This document shows positions 1 through 8,924 of a stretch of 64,000 nucleotides of DNA, piece by piece. The notes beneath the pieces are model-generated. The model was not told where the DNA came from. It searched no databases and saw only the letters and a program-made list of their open reading frames with translations. The position numbers and the translations under genes are program-made. Origin of the DNA: UBA4416 sp040387475 (GTDB lineage: Bacteria; Bacteroidota; Bacteroidia; B-17B0; Aurantibacillaceae); contig JAZKDT010000055.1 in the NCBI GenBank assembly GCA_040387475.1, positions 21,667 to 85,666 of the forward strand, in the 5' to 3' direction. Each line of letters begins with the position of its first letter. Position 1 is the first letter of the stretch.

Positions 1-1139
1 CCATCAGGAGTCATCGTTAACGTGTAAGTTGCTGGCGTTGTTGTTACCATTGATTGAGTGATAACACCGGATACTCCTGTTCCGGCTGGGCCATTCCATA
101 AATAAGGATTTAAACCGAGGGGTGCGATTAATGTAGCGTTTAAAGCGCCGCACATGGATACATCAATGGGAGTTTGCGGCGTTGCGTCAAAAATGGTTCC
201 GTTTAAACTAATTTCCAAAGGCAAACATCTGCAATCAAAATAAGCATAACCATAATGGGCACTGAAAATACAATCGCCCACGGTTATTTGTACGGTAACA
301 TTTGAACCAATATATGGAGAAAGATCAACCGTTTTTATTTCCCAGTTATGCCAAAACACTTTAGCATTTGGATCAGAAGCTGGATTATTAAATCCCGTGG
401 CATTCCAACCTAAAGTAGATGTACTGCTAGTTGGTGTACAATTGGGATCGGGTGCCTGTATTTCAATCTTAGGGCACGAAAGATCAGTGCCGGTGCTATC
501 CTTTACGCTGATGTTAATATAAGGTTGCTCAAAGCAATCGTGCCCGCCTGAATTTAACAGGCCGCAATAGGCAATTTGAAAAATGGCATTACTGGAGGTT
601 ACATTAAACGTTTGAGAAATACGTTGTGATTTATTTCCCGCTGTAGCATCATTTAATTTAGCAATTCTGGTACCCCCAAACGGCGACGCCAAACTAAGTG
701 TAGGAAAAAGCGGGTCAGTTCCTGTACTGCTAATAATTGAAGCCACTCCCGTTCCAGGACCACAGCATCCGGCCATTGTAAGCGAATTACTGTTACCGCC
801 GTTCTCTACAGTCCATCCAAAAAAGTCAGTTGCATTTTCAAAATCCACGTTTGAACACGATGGCTGCACAGACGCTGTTTGCAAAGTTCTCCAAACTATA
901 TTATCTGCATGATTAAGCTGGTATTTATGATTGACAAATTCCCGCTTAGCTTTATACATGTAGAACTTAAACTCTCTTCCCACTAAATTTTTTGAGGTAG
1001 CAATTTGCTTGGCCTGCTGTTCATTAAATCCGGCCAGCGAATCCTGGGCAAAAACATAGTTAACCTTAGTTTGCGCTTTTAATTTAGTTGAATGTAGAAA
1101 TAAAGTGCCTAAAAAAACAAATAATAACTTTTTGATCAT
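1..1139 (-). CDS. Secreted multi-domain protein, C-terminus cut by window edge
   Basis: An open frame starting at ATG 1139 on the minus strand runs without a stop to base 1 (379 complete codons). The N-terminus is a signal peptide (MIKKLLFVFLGTLFLHS, then a KLKAQT cleavage region). The mature part is rich in Gly, Ser, Thr and Asn with many cysteines (MAGCCGPGTG, CRCLP), and has beta-sandwich-like stretches such as KVFWHNWEIKTVDLSPYIG followed by VTVQITVGDC, the pattern of a MAM/jelly-roll-like domain in large Bacteroidota surface proteins. The last visible part resembles an Ig/PKD-like repeat (PATYTLTMTPDG). A T9SS C-terminal tail would be expected but lies outside the window, so secretion route is inference. 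Function is not recognised. Confidence 0.8.
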   Translation of the reverse strand, partial: MIKKLLFVFLGTLFLHSTKLKAQTKVNYVFAQDSLAGFNEQQAKQIATSKNLVGREFKFYMYKAKREFVNHKYQLNHADNIVWRTLQTASVQPSCSNVDFENATDFFGWTVENGGNSNSLTMAGCCGPGTGVASIISSTGTDPLFPTLSLASPFGGTRIAKLNDATAGNKSQRISQTFNVTSSNAIFQIAYCGLLNSGGHDCFEQPYINISVKDSTGTDLSCPKIEIQAPDPNCTPTSSTSTLGWNATGFNNPASDPNAKVFWHNWEIKTVDLSPYIGSNVTVQITVGDCIFSAHYGYAYFDCRCLPLEISLNGTIFDATPQTPIDVSMCGALNATLIAPLGLNPYLWNGPAGTGVSGVITQSMVTTTPATYTLTMTPD

Positions 1140-1263
1140 GCCATAAAAGATTAAATAAAGAACTAATATATTGATTTTTATCGAAATACATAATTTAGCC
1201 TGTGGAATGTGAGGCTTCAATTTGTTTTTAGATTTTGGCAAGAAAACTACTTGAAATTACTAA

Positions 1264-2280
1264 TCAGGCCCAAACTTTAGTTCCCTCACTACAATTTTTA
1301 CATATATCAATTTCTTGTCGGGATTTAAGGATCGATTGTCTAAAACTTTGATACTTATTTGATTTCCACAATTCTTTGAATATTTCTTCTTTTAAATCTC
1401 CTAACTGATGTTTGGCATCTTTATCAAAGCAGCATGGCACTACTAATCCATCCCACGTTACAACACAGCTACTCCACATACGCCAACATTGGTTCAGTAA
1501 CTTGTTTTTAATAGAATAAGTTCCGTCGGCATTTTTTTTATAGCGACTATATTTAATGTTTTCCGGGATTAAAGGATTTCCGTTTTCAAACTCATACACC
1601 TGAGCAGTTTTAAATACAACCTCGTCTACTCCTAATTCTTTAGCCAAAAGTTGTACATCGTTTAATTGATGTTCATTTGGTTTTACAACCAAAAACTGAA
1701 AAACAATGTGTGGCGTTTTACTTTTAAGCTGTTTTTTAGCGGCAATAATACGCTTAGTGCCCTCAATCACTTTTTGTAATTGCCCCCCAATACGGTACTG
1801 CTGATAAGTTTCCTGGGTGGTGCCGTCAATAGAAATAATGAGCCGGTCTAGCTTGCTTTCTACCGTCTTTCGTGCTTGCTCTTCATTTAGATAATGCGCG
1901 TTGGTGGAAGTTGATGTATAAATTCCCTTATCAGAAGCATATCTTACCATATCTAAAAAATTAGGGTTTAAATAGGGTTCTCCCTGAAAATAAAATGTCA
2001 GATAAATAAGCTCCTTGTATACATCATCAATTGTTTTTTTAAAAAAAGCAGGTTCAAGCATACCAATGGGACGCGTAAATTGACGCAATCCACTGGGACA
2101 CTCAGGACATCGTAAATTGCAACTGGTTGTAGGCTCAATAGCCATGCTTATAGGAAAGCCAGAACTTAACGACCTGTTTTGAGCTTTTGAAACATGATAA
2201 CTCAACCACACTTTAAGCGCGTTAATTAACTTCCTAAAAGATAGTTTTTTTGAGAGTTGTATATGGTTGGCCAATGACAC
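1264..2280 (-). CDS. Radical SAM protein with SPASM domain
   Basis: A 338-residue radical S-adenosylmethionine protein. The [4Fe-4S]-SAM motif CxxxCxxC is at C54-C58-C61 (TTSCNLRCPECP). A C-terminal SPASM region with further cluster-binding cysteines is visible (CWRMWSSC, then VVPCCFDKD, then CKNCSEG). The core has the features of the TIM-barrel fold (FYFQGEPYLNP near residue 98, SIDGTTQETY near 152). SPASM proteins commonly modify peptides or act as cofactor-maturation dehydrogenases, but neither a precursor peptide nor a partner is evident here, so the substrate is unknown. It stands alone on the minus strand, convergent with nothing and divergent from kynU with about 75 bases between the likely starts. 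Confidence 0.9.
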   Translation of the reverse strand: MSLANHIQLSKKLSFRKLINALKVWLSYHVSKAQNRSLSSGFPISMAIEPTTSCNLRCPECPSGLRQFTRPIGMLEPAFFKKTIDDVYKELIYLTFYFQGEPYLNPNFLDMVRYASDKGIYTSTSTNAHYLNEEQARKTVESKLDRLIISIDGTTQETYQQYRIGGQLQKVIEGTKRIIAAKKQLKSKTPHIVFQFLVVKPNEHQLNDVQLLAKELGVDEVVFKTAQVYEFENGNPLIPENIKYSRYKKNADGTYSIKNKLLNQCWRMWSSCVVTWDGLVVPCCFDKDAKHQLGDLKEEIFKELWKSNKYQSFRQSILKSRQEIDICKNCSEGTKVWA

Positions 2281-2356
2281 AGCTTAAAGGTAAAGTTTTT
2301 TTATTTCGCTATACCGTTTTTCTTTTTTGTTAAATTTACGGGACATTATAATTACT

Positions 2357-3622
2357 ATGACCGTTTTTACAAATACACTTGAGTTCGCTAAGCAGCTGGA
2401 TGCAAAAAATCCGTTAAATACATACAGGCAAAAGTTCCACATTCCACAACATAATGATATGGATATGGTATACTTTACAGGTAATTCACTGGGATTACAG
2501 CCAAAAACAACGCAGGAATATATTCAACAGGAATTGAACGACTGGGCAACTTTTGGCGTTGAAGGACACTTTTTGGCTAAAAATCCATGGATGAGCTATC
2601 ATGAAATTTTAACAGATAAAACCGCTAAAATCGTTGGAGCCTTGCCCTCTGAGGTAGTTATGATGAATCAACTGACGGTTAATCTTCATCTATTAATGGT
2701 TTCGTTTTACCGACCAAACAAACAACGCTATAAGATTTTATGTGAAGCAAAAGCTTTTCCTAGCGATCAGTATGCTTTACAATCCCAGGTGAAATTTCAT
2801 GGTTATACAATTGAGGACGCGTTAATTGAAATTGCTCCACGTGAAGGCGAATATGAAGTTCGTCATGAAGATATATACAAAGCCATTGAAGCTAATAAAG
2901 ATTCTTTAGCACTGATTATGATTGGTGGCGTTAATTATTTTAGTGGACAAGTATTTGACATGAAAGCTATTGTTGAAGCAGGGCATAAAGCAGGAGCCAT
3001 TGTTGGCTTTGATTTGGCTCACGGTGCCGGTAATTTAAAATTACACTTACATGATTGGAACGTTGATTTTGCTGCCTGGTGTTCTTATAAATATTTAAAT
3101 GCCGGACCAGGAAGTGTGGCCGGCGCTTTTGTTCATGAACGTCACCATAAAAACACCGACATGCCTCTATTTGCTGGGTGGTGGGGCCACGATAAAGAAA
3201 CGCGGTTTAAAATGGATCGTGAGTTTAAGCCTATTGAAAGTGTTGAACGCTGGCAGATGAGTAATGCTCCGATTTTTGCGATGGCAGCTTACAAAGCATC
3301 GTTGGATATTTTTGATGAAGTAGGCATGGATAAACTCAATGAAAAAAGCAGAGAGTTAACGGCTTACCTAGAGTATATTGTTGGGGAGATCAATAAACAA
3401 AAAAATAATTGCCTGGAAATTATCACGCCAAAGGCAAACCGAGGCTGCCAAATCAGTATTGTAGCGCACGGACAAGGAAAAGCACTATATACTAAATTAA
3501 TTGAACACGGTGTGATACCCGATTGGAGAGAACCAAATGTGATTCGTTGCGCCCCTGTTCCTTTATACAATTCCTTTGAAGATATATACAGATTTGGCGA
3601 GATATTAAATCATTTATTATAA
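2357..3622 (+). CDS. kynU: Kynureninase
   Basis: PLP-dependent fold-type I enzyme that cleaves kynurenine or 3-hydroxykynurenine to (hydroxy)anthranilate plus alanine, in tryptophan catabolism or the eukaryote-like NAD route used by some Bacteroidota. The signatures are the N-terminal YFTGNSLGLQP, the FDLAHGAGN aspartate region and the Schiff-base lysine K245 in SYKYLNAGPG. I chose ATG 2357 (MTVFTNTLEFA, 421 residues, the normal family length) over an upstream in-frame codon at 2327, because a promoter-like TAAATTTA at about 2332-2339 lies between them. The DUF2306 gene follows after one base, which suggests cotranscription. No other kynurenine-pathway gene is in the window. Confidence 0.95.
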   Translation: MTVFTNTLEFAKQLDAKNPLNTYRQKFHIPQHNDMDMVYFTGNSLGLQPKTTQEYIQQELNDWATFGVEGHFLAKNPWMSYHEILTDKTAKIVGALPSEVVMMNQLTVNLHLLMVSFYRPNKQRYKILCEAKAFPSDQYALQSQVKFHGYTIEDALIEIAPREGEYEVRHEDIYKAIEANKDSLALIMIGGVNYFSGQVFDMKAIVEAGHKAGAIVGFDLAHGAGNLKLHLHDWNVDFAAWCSYKYLNAGPGSVAGAFVHERHHKNTDMPLFAGWWGHDKETRFKMDREFKPIESVERWQMSNAPIFAMAAYKASLDIFDEVGMDKLNEKSRELTAYLEYIVGEINKQKNNCLEIITPKANRGCQISIVAHGQGKALYTKLIEHGVIPDWREPNVIRCAPVPLYNSFEDIYRFGEILNHLL

Positions 3623-3623
3623 G

Positions 3624-4265
3624 ATGATCCGATCTGTCAGATCAATTATTTGGATACTAAGCATTCTCTTTTTTTGCTGGCTGATGATTGGTCTAACGTT
3701 ACCTTATATGGGTTTCGAACACGATGTGGATTTTTTACTGACCAAACAAAAGATCATTCATATAAAACACTGGCGTTACGCTTTTTACACCCATATTTTT
3801 CTCAGTATATTTTCTTTGATCGCCGGATTAACTCAGTTTTCAGATTACATTTTAACGAAACACAAAAAACTGCATAAAACAATGGGTTACATGTATGCTG
3901 TAGATGTTATTTGCCTGGCGGGTCCATCAGGATTGATCATGGCTTTTTATGCAAATGGAAACAATACATCTAAAACAAGCTTTGTGCTGTTATCTGCATT
4001 ATGGATCTTTTTCACAGTAATAGCTATCATTAAAGTTCTTAAAAAAGATTTTATAGAACATCAGAAGTGGATGATCAGAAGTTATGCGCTAACTTTGTCT
4101 GCAATAACACTGAGACTTTTAGCTTTTATATTACCCAGCTTTATTCATCTAACCGCAAAAACAGAATATGCGCTCATAGCCTGGTTAAGCTGGACAATTA
4201 ATTTAGTAGTTGCTGAAGTAATTATTTATCATACAAATTCTAACCGCCTTCCTTCGCAGACTTAA
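3624..4265 (+). CDS. DUF2306 family integral membrane protein
   Basis: A 213-residue membrane protein with about six hydrophobic segments (roughly 6-27, 52-72, 90-108, 120-138, 152-172, 182-203). It carries the DUF2306 hallmark block HQKWMIRSYALTLSAITLRL (near residues 146-165) and an earlier H-K-K-x-H motif (LTKHKKLHKTMGYMY). The family is related to heme-binding membrane folds, but a biochemical role is not established. It begins one base after kynU stops, so it is probably in the same transcript. Its last 26 bases overlap the 3' end of the opposing lipoprotein gene. Confidence 0.85.
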   Translation: MIRSVRSIIWILSILFFCWLMIGLTLPYMGFEHDVDFLLTKQKIIHIKHWRYAFYTHIFLSIFSLIAGLTQFSDYILTKHKKLHKTMGYMYAVDVICLAGPSGLIMAFYANGNNTSKTSFVLLSALWIFFTVIAIIKVLKKDFIEHQKWMIRSYALTLSAITLRLLAFILPSFIHLTAKTEYALIAWLSWTINLVVAEVIIYHTNSNRLPSQT

Positions 4266-5406
4266 CAGTTGTGTTTCCCGCGATGCTAATTCTTTTTATT
4301 GTTCCCGACCCGCCCAATTGAATTTGTTTGGCTTTTGCTACTTCAAATGATTCGATTTTATTTCCAGCGTAGCCTTTTTCGATAGGGTCGTTTTTCCATT
4401 TATAAGTATACTCACTTGATTCAATGGTCATGTCAGTACTAATTGTAAAAGCCTGAGAGGTTGTTGGCGAACAAAAACAACCCACAATTTCATTATCAAT
4501 AATATTTCCTACAGAGTCATATGTAATAACATAGGTTTTAGTTGGATTCAATGTATCAGCAATTGCAAAAAATGTCTTGTATACAACAGCATAACAATTA
4601 CTATCCAACTTAATTTTTCCTATATACATATATTCATTGGTCACATCCCTCGAAAAACGGCCATCTTCCATATCAGGAATAAAAACCGCGTAATCATAAT
4701 TGATATATCTTCCGTTAAGTCGATTGCTAACACTATCTATAGATTCTGTAAACGGCAAATTTAAATTAGGCATGTCTTTCAAGTAATTCCTGAACATCAG
4801 CGCCTGCAATTTTTCGTTATCGCCAAATGTATTAACCATCAGGCTGGCATAACGTTCGTCATCTCTAACAAAATCAAAATGTTTCTCATTTATAATCTTA
4901 TCTTTATTTAAAAACCCTTCTCTAATGGCCTGATACAAATTGTCGATGCAATTTACTGTGTCTTTCTTTATTGCATATATTAGGGCATCGTTAAATACCA
5001 TTTCATGATAAGGACTATACCCCACCCGAAGACACACTTCATTGACCAGGGATGCGTTATCCACATCATTTAGTTCTATGTAAGCCTTGGTCAAAAACAT
5101 GAACATTCTGCCATCAGGAAAATAACGGATCGCTTCCTTAAAAAGAACAATGCTCTCGGTTGCTTTCTTTTCGTTAACCAATAGATCCATCGCTCTTAAA
5201 AAATACTTTCTTCCTTCATTCTTTTGTAGTTCAGTAACTACTTTTAGTCCATCAACTATAGAATCAATATCATACATGGCATCTTCTGACAACAACTTGG
5301 CCATGTTATTACTTTTTGTATTTTCATTGACTGCTTGTTTTTCGCCTGTGCAGAAAGTTAAAGTGCTCACTAAACAGATGGCAACGAATCCGTATATATA
5401 TCTCAT
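4240..5406 (-). CDS. Lipoprotein with TPR-like repeats
   Basis: A 388-residue putative lipoprotein. The N-terminus is a signal sequence ending in a lipobox (STLTFC, Cys at about residue 19). Residues 55-200 contain helical repeats of TPR type (ATESIVLFKEAIRYFPDGR, NCIDNLYQAIREGFLNKD). The C-terminal half is beta-rich, of unknown fold. No specific family is recognised and no function is proposed. It is divergent from the histidine operon, and the intergenic stretch 5407-5501 carries the his promoter. The 3' end overlaps the DUF2306 gene tail-to-tail by 26 bases. Confidence 0.8.
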   Translation of the reverse strand: MRYIYGFVAICLVSTLTFCTGEKQAVNENTKSNNMAKLLSEDAMYDIDSIVDGLKVVTELQKNEGRKYFLRAMDLLVNEKKATESIVLFKEAIRYFPDGRMFMFLTKAYIELNDVDNASLVNEVCLRVGYSPYHEMVFNDALIYAIKKDTVNCIDNLYQAIREGFLNKDKIINEKHFDFVRDDERYASLMVNTFGDNEKLQALMFRNYLKDMPNLNLPFTESIDSVSNRLNGRYINYDYAVFIPDMEDGRFSRDVTNEYMYIGKIKLDSNCYAVVYKTFFAIADTLNPTKTYVITYDSVGNIIDNEIVGCFCSPTTSQAFTISTDMTIESSEYTYKWKNDPIEKGYAGNKIESFEVAKAKQIQLGGSGTIKRISIAGNTTVKSAKEGG

Positions 5407-5464
5407 ATTTTGATTTATAAAGTATTGAAGATGAAAGTAAAACTTAAAATCTTTTCGCTAAAAT

Positions 5465-5494
5465 TTTGTTTTACCAAAATTTGATTTACATTTG
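5465..5494 (+). promoter_or_regulatory. Predicted promoter of the histidine operon
   Basis: A perfect Bacteroidota -7 element TACATTTG (consensus TAnnTTTG) lies at 5487-5494, with a TTTG -33 element at 5465-5468 and an 18-base spacer. Transcription would start at about 5498-5501, directly at the leader-peptide ATG (5502). The spacing is one or two bases short of the usual 19-21. The prediction rests on motif and position only. Confidence 0.6.
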
Positions 5495-5501
5495 TCGCAC
5501 A

Positions 5502-5561
5502 ATGTTACAAACAACCCACATGCATCATTTCCATTTCTTACCATTAGGTAGGCTGGGATGA
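5502..5561 (+). CDS. Histidine operon leader peptide (hisL-like)
   Basis: A short open frame encoding 19 residues, MLQTTHMHHFHFLPLGRLG, ending in TGA. Four of the residues are histidine (CAC at 5517, CAT at 5523, 5526 and 5532), clustered within six codons. An internal ATG at 5520 (MHHFHF...) is an alternative start and would leave a normal short 5' UTR if transcription begins near 5500. It lies directly upstream of an intrinsic terminator and hisG, as in classical ribosome-mediated attenuation: scarcity of charged tRNA-His stalls the ribosome on the His codons. It is too short to be picked up by ordinary gene callers. Similarity to enterobacterial hisL is functional, not sequence-based. Confidence 0.8.
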   Translation: MLQTTHMHHFHFLPLGRLG

Positions 5562-5616
5562 TATGGTGTTTAGAGAACTCAAAAATAGCTAAACTATATA
5601 TTTAACAAGGCTTACC
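5537..5616 (+). promoter_or_regulatory. Histidine attenuator: alternative antiterminator pairing
   Basis: Segment 1 (CTTACC, 5537-5542) and segment 2 (GGTAGGCT, 5547-5554) form a small hairpin inside the leader reading frame. Segment 2 can instead pair over eight bases, two of them G-U, with GGCTTACC (5609-5616), which is the 5' arm of the terminator. A ribosome stalled on the His codons (5517-5534) would mask segment 1 and free segment 2 to form the antiterminator. A ribosome that runs on to the stop codon (5559) covers segment 2 and permits termination. The pairing is seen in the sequence; the mechanism is inferred from the known his/trp attenuation logic. Confidence 0.75.
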
Positions 5617-5635
5617 AATCGGTAAGCCTTTTTTT
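5607..5635 (+). terminator. Attenuator terminator upstream of hisG
   Basis: Perfect 10-bp stem AAGGCTTACC / GGTAAGCCTT with an AATC tetraloop (5617-5620), followed directly by a T tract. It sits 35 bases before the hisG ATG and 45 bases after the leader-peptide stop, so it would stop transcription before the structural genes. Confidence 0.9.
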
Positions 5636-5669
5636 ATTGCCGAATTTTTCATCTACAAAAATCAAACAC

Positions 5670-6530
5670 ATGCAAAACAAATTAAAAATAGCCATACAAA
5701 AATCAGGTCGCCTTAGTGAGAACTCCCTTAAACTTTTAAAAGAATGCGGGATAGATATCGATAATGGTTTAAACAAACTAAAAACAGAAGCTTCCAACTT
5801 CCCTATTGAAGTCTTTTTTTTAAGAGACGATGATATTCCGCAATACGTAGAAGATGGGGTGGCAGACATAGGCATTGTTGGAGAAAATGTATTGTTGGAG
5901 AAAAATAAAAATCTAAAAGTGATAGATACGCTAGGCTTTGGAAAATGTCGTTTATCCCTGGCTATTCCTAAAGAACAAAACTACAAGTCTATCAAAGATT
6001 TAAATGGAAAACGGATAGCCACCACCTATTCTACTATTTTAACGAAGTATTTAAAAACTCAAAACGTAAAAGCTGAGATTCACGAAATCAGCGGCTCTGT
6101 TGAAATTGCTCCCGGCATCGGCTTGGCAGATGCTATTTGCGACCTGGTTAGTTCAGGCAGCACTTTATTTACGAATGGACTGAAGGAAGTTGAGATCATT
6201 TTAAGATCGGAAGCGGTTTTAGTAGCTAATAAAAAATTAGGCAAAGAACAAAACATTATTTTGGAAAAGTTATTATTCAGAATAAAAGCTGTTCGGAAAG
6301 CAAAGAATAACAAATATATTTTGCTAAATGCTCCGAACAACAAACTAAGCGCAATTTGCAATATACTACCCGGAATGAAAAGTCCAACTATTTTACCATT
6401 GGCAAATAAAGGCTGGAGCTCGATTCATTCTGTTGTAGAAGAAAATCAATTTTGGGAAATTATTGAGAAGTTAAAAACAGAAGGTGCCCAAGGAATACTG
6501 GTTGTACCAATAGAAAAAATGATAATCTAA
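5670..6530 (+). CDS. hisG: ATP phosphoribosyltransferase, long form
   Basis: First step of histidine synthesis: ATP plus PRPP gives phosphoribosyl-ATP. The 286 residues match the long HisG form, which carries its own C-terminal regulatory domain (about 212-286, ending EGAQGILVVPIEKMI) and needs no HisZ. Visible signatures are KIAIQKSGRL at the N-terminus, DIGIVGENVL near 70 and the PRPP-binding loop DLVSSGSTLF near 168-177. I chose ATG 5670 over the upstream in-frame TTG at 5637, because that codon sits at the base of the attenuator terminator. It is the first structural gene of the operon. Feedback inhibition by histidine is expected from the family. Confidence 0.97.
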   Translation: MQNKLKIAIQKSGRLSENSLKLLKECGIDIDNGLNKLKTEASNFPIEVFFLRDDDIPQYVEDGVADIGIVGENVLLEKNKNLKVIDTLGFGKCRLSLAIPKEQNYKSIKDLNGKRIATTYSTILTKYLKTQNVKAEIHEISGSVEIAPGIGLADAICDLVSSGSTLFTNGLKEVEIILRSEAVLVANKKLGKEQNIILEKLLFRIKAVRKAKNNKYILLNAPNNKLSAICNILPGMKSPTILPLANKGWSSIHSVVEENQFWEIIEKLKTEGAQGILVVPIEKMII

Positions 6531-6588
6531 ATTGCTGCCAGCCAAAGCAGACTCGCAGCACGATAATATAATACCTGAAAATAAGAAC

Positions 6589-7872
6589 ATGAAACTCATT
6601 AAATACCCAAATAAAAGTACGTGGAAAGCTCTTTTAAAACGCCCGACTATAGAAAACAGTTTACTGGAAATTACTGTCCGGAATATTTTGATCGATATCC
6701 AACTGAACGGACAACCCGCTGTACGAAAATATACACTGCAATTTGATAAAGTTGATCTCCAAAATATTTCAGTGAGTGACGAGGAATTTTCAGCCGCACA
6801 ACAATCTATTCCTAAAGCCCTAAAAAGAGCTATTCAACTTGCAAAAAATAATATAGAAACATTTCACATTTCCCAAAAAGAGGAATTTAAGATCATTGAA
6901 ACCATGCCTGGCGTAACATGCTGGCGAAGGTCAGTTCCTATTGAAAAGGTAGGTCTGTATGTTCCAGGCGGAACAGCGCCATTATTCTCCACTATATTAA
7001 TGTTAGGAGTTCCAGCAAAATTAGCAGGTTGTTCACAAATTATTTTGTGCACCCCACCGGAGTCAAATGGTAATATAAACCCTGCCATTTTATATACTGC
7101 GCAACTGGTTGGTATTAACAAAGTATATAAAATTGGCGGTGTACAGGCCATCGGCGCTATGGCCTATGGTACTGAGGCTGTTCCGCAGGTTTATAAAATA
7201 GTGGGGCCGGGAAATCAGTATGTAACCTGTGCCAAACAATTGATAAACAAACAAGGCACTTCCATTGATATGCCTGCCGGGCCGTCTGAACTGGCTGTGA
7301 TTACCGATAAAAATTGCGTTCCGGAATTCGTAGCGGCTGATCTGTTGTCGCAGGCGGAACACGGTTCAGACTCACAGGTTATACTGGTGTCGGATAATGA
7401 AAGTGTTATAAATGCTGTTCTGCAGGAAATAGAAAAACAATTAGCGATCTTGCCAAGAAAAGATATTGCAGCTCAGGCCTTGAACAATAGTAAAGCCATT
7501 TTGGTAAAAACTATTGAAGAAGCGATTGATTTAGTAAATGAATATGCGCCCGAACATTTGATCATTGCCTGCCATAACAACGAAGATTTAGCCAACCTTG
7601 TGGCAAATGCAGGTTCAGTATTCCTGGGTAACTATTCCTGCGAAAGTGCAGGAGACTATGCTTCCGGAACCAATCATACACTTCCAACCAATGGAAATGC
7701 AAAAGCATATAGTGGCGTTAGCTTGGACAGCTTTGTCAAAAAAATAACATACCAAAAAATAACTAAAGAAGGTATAAACAATATTGGTCCCGCTATCGAA
7801 CTGATGGCTGAAGCCGAAGGATTACAAGGTCACAAAAATGCAGTTACACTTAGAATCAAAAATAGAAGATGA
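6589..7872 (+). CDS. hisD: Histidinol dehydrogenase
   Basis: Catalyses the last two oxidations, L-histidinol to L-histidine, with NAD and zinc. The 427 residues fit the family. Signatures include the GLYVPGGTAPLFSTILML block near residue 123, GPGNQYVTCAK near 206, the zinc/catalytic AEHGSDSQ near 257 and YAPEHL near 322. Start ATG 6589 (MKLIKYPNKSTW) is preferred to the in-frame TTG 6532, which would add 19 residues with no resemblance to the family. The stop overlaps the hisC start by four bases (ATGA), indicating translational coupling. Confidence 0.97.
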   Translation: MKLIKYPNKSTWKALLKRPTIENSLLEITVRNILIDIQLNGQPAVRKYTLQFDKVDLQNISVSDEEFSAAQQSIPKALKRAIQLAKNNIETFHISQKEEFKIIETMPGVTCWRRSVPIEKVGLYVPGGTAPLFSTILMLGVPAKLAGCSQIILCTPPESNGNINPAILYTAQLVGINKVYKIGGVQAIGAMAYGTEAVPQVYKIVGPGNQYVTCAKQLINKQGTSIDMPAGPSELAVITDKNCVPEFVAADLLSQAEHGSDSQVILVSDNESVINAVLQEIEKQLAILPRKDIAAQALNNSKAILVKTIEEAIDLVNEYAPEHLIIACHNNEDLANLVANAGSVFLGNYSCESAGDYASGTNHTLPTNGNAKAYSGVSLDSFVKKITYQKITKEGINNIGPAIELMAEAEGLQGHKNAVTLRIKNRR

Positions 7873-8924
7873 GTTTCAATTTAGAAAACATAACCCGTCA
7901 AAATATAAAAAGCTTAGCAGCCTACTCATCCGCGCGCGATGAGTACAAAGGCGATGAGGGCACTTTTTTGGATGCCAATGAAAATACGTATGGCTCGCCA
8001 TTACCTGTGAACTATAATCGATATCCTGACCCTTTGCAATCATTGGTAAAGGCGAAGATCAGTACATTAAAAAATATACCCGTTGATCATATTTTTTTAG
8101 GAAATGGGAGCGACGAAGCCATTGACATTTTATTTCGTGCTTTCTGCGATCCCGGAAAAGACACTGTAATTATTTGTCCACCAACATACGGCATGTATGA
8201 AGTGTCGGCCAATATCAACAATATTCGGGTTTACAAAGTGCCTTTATCCAACGATAGATTTCAATTAGATGTACCATCCGTTTTAAACTCCATAACCGAA
8301 AACACCAAACTTATATTCATCTGCTGCCCTAATAACCCAACAGGCAATGGGGTGAAATGGGTGGATATTCATACAATTCTGAATTCGTTTAATGGCATTG
8401 TGGTGGTTGATGAAGCCTATATAGATTTTGCGAGTTACGGAAGTTTAATTCCTAAACTAAATAACTATAAAAACCTGGTGATTCTTCAAACATTTTCTAA
8501 AGGCTGGGGGTTGGCGGGTTTAAGAGTGGGGATGGCATTTGCTTCTGCAGAGATCATAGTTCTCTTTAACAAGATTAAACCGCCCTATAATATCAATGCC
8601 GTTTCTCAGCAATTACTTTTAGAAGCATTGTCTAATAGAGACCAGGTAGAAGAATGGGTAAAGGAAATTATCTCGGAACGACAAAACATAAGCCAGGAAC
8701 TTAGCAAACTATCATTGGTTGAAAAAGTTTATCCCAGCGAATCTAACTTCATTTTAGTAAAAACACAAAACGCAAAAAAGATATACGACTTCCTCATCAC
8801 TCAAAAAATTATTGTCCGCGACAGGAGTAATGTTGCCTTATGTGACAACTGTTTAAGAATCACAATTGGAACACAAAAAGAAAACCTACAACTTATTAAT
8901 GCCTTAAAACAATGTAACTCATGA
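7869..8924 (+). CDS. hisC: Histidinol-phosphate aminotransferase
   Basis: PLP enzyme that transaminates imidazole-acetol phosphate to histidinol phosphate. The 351 residues show the class-II aminotransferase layout: LDANENTYGSPL near residue 34, the CPNNPTGN motif near 155, VVDEAYIDF near 178 and the Schiff-base lysine K211 in TFSKGWGLAGLRVG. The C-terminal RDRSNVALCDNCLRITIGT is the usual end block. It overlaps hisD and hisB by four bases on either side, consistent with a tightly coupled operon. Confidence 0.97.
   Translation: MSFNLENITRQNIKSLAAYSSARDEYKGDEGTFLDANENTYGSPLPVNYNRYPDPLQSLVKAKISTLKNIPVDHIFLGNGSDEAIDILFRAFCDPGKDTVIICPPTYGMYEVSANINNIRVYKVPLSNDRFQLDVPSVLNSITENTKLIFICCPNNPTGNGVKWVDIHTILNSFNGIVVVDEAYIDFASYGSLIPKLNNYKNLVILQTFSKGWGLAGLRVGMAFASAEIIVLFNKIKPPYNINAVSQQLLLEALSNRDQVEEWVKEIISERQNISQELSKLSLVEKVYPSESNFILVKTQNAKKIYDFLITQKIIVRDRSNVALCDNCLRITIGTQKENLQLINALKQCNS

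Noticed and set aside
5637..5669. Upstream TTG start for hisG
   Set aside because: It lies against the attenuator terminator and would add 11 residues not found in the family; ATG 5670 fits better.
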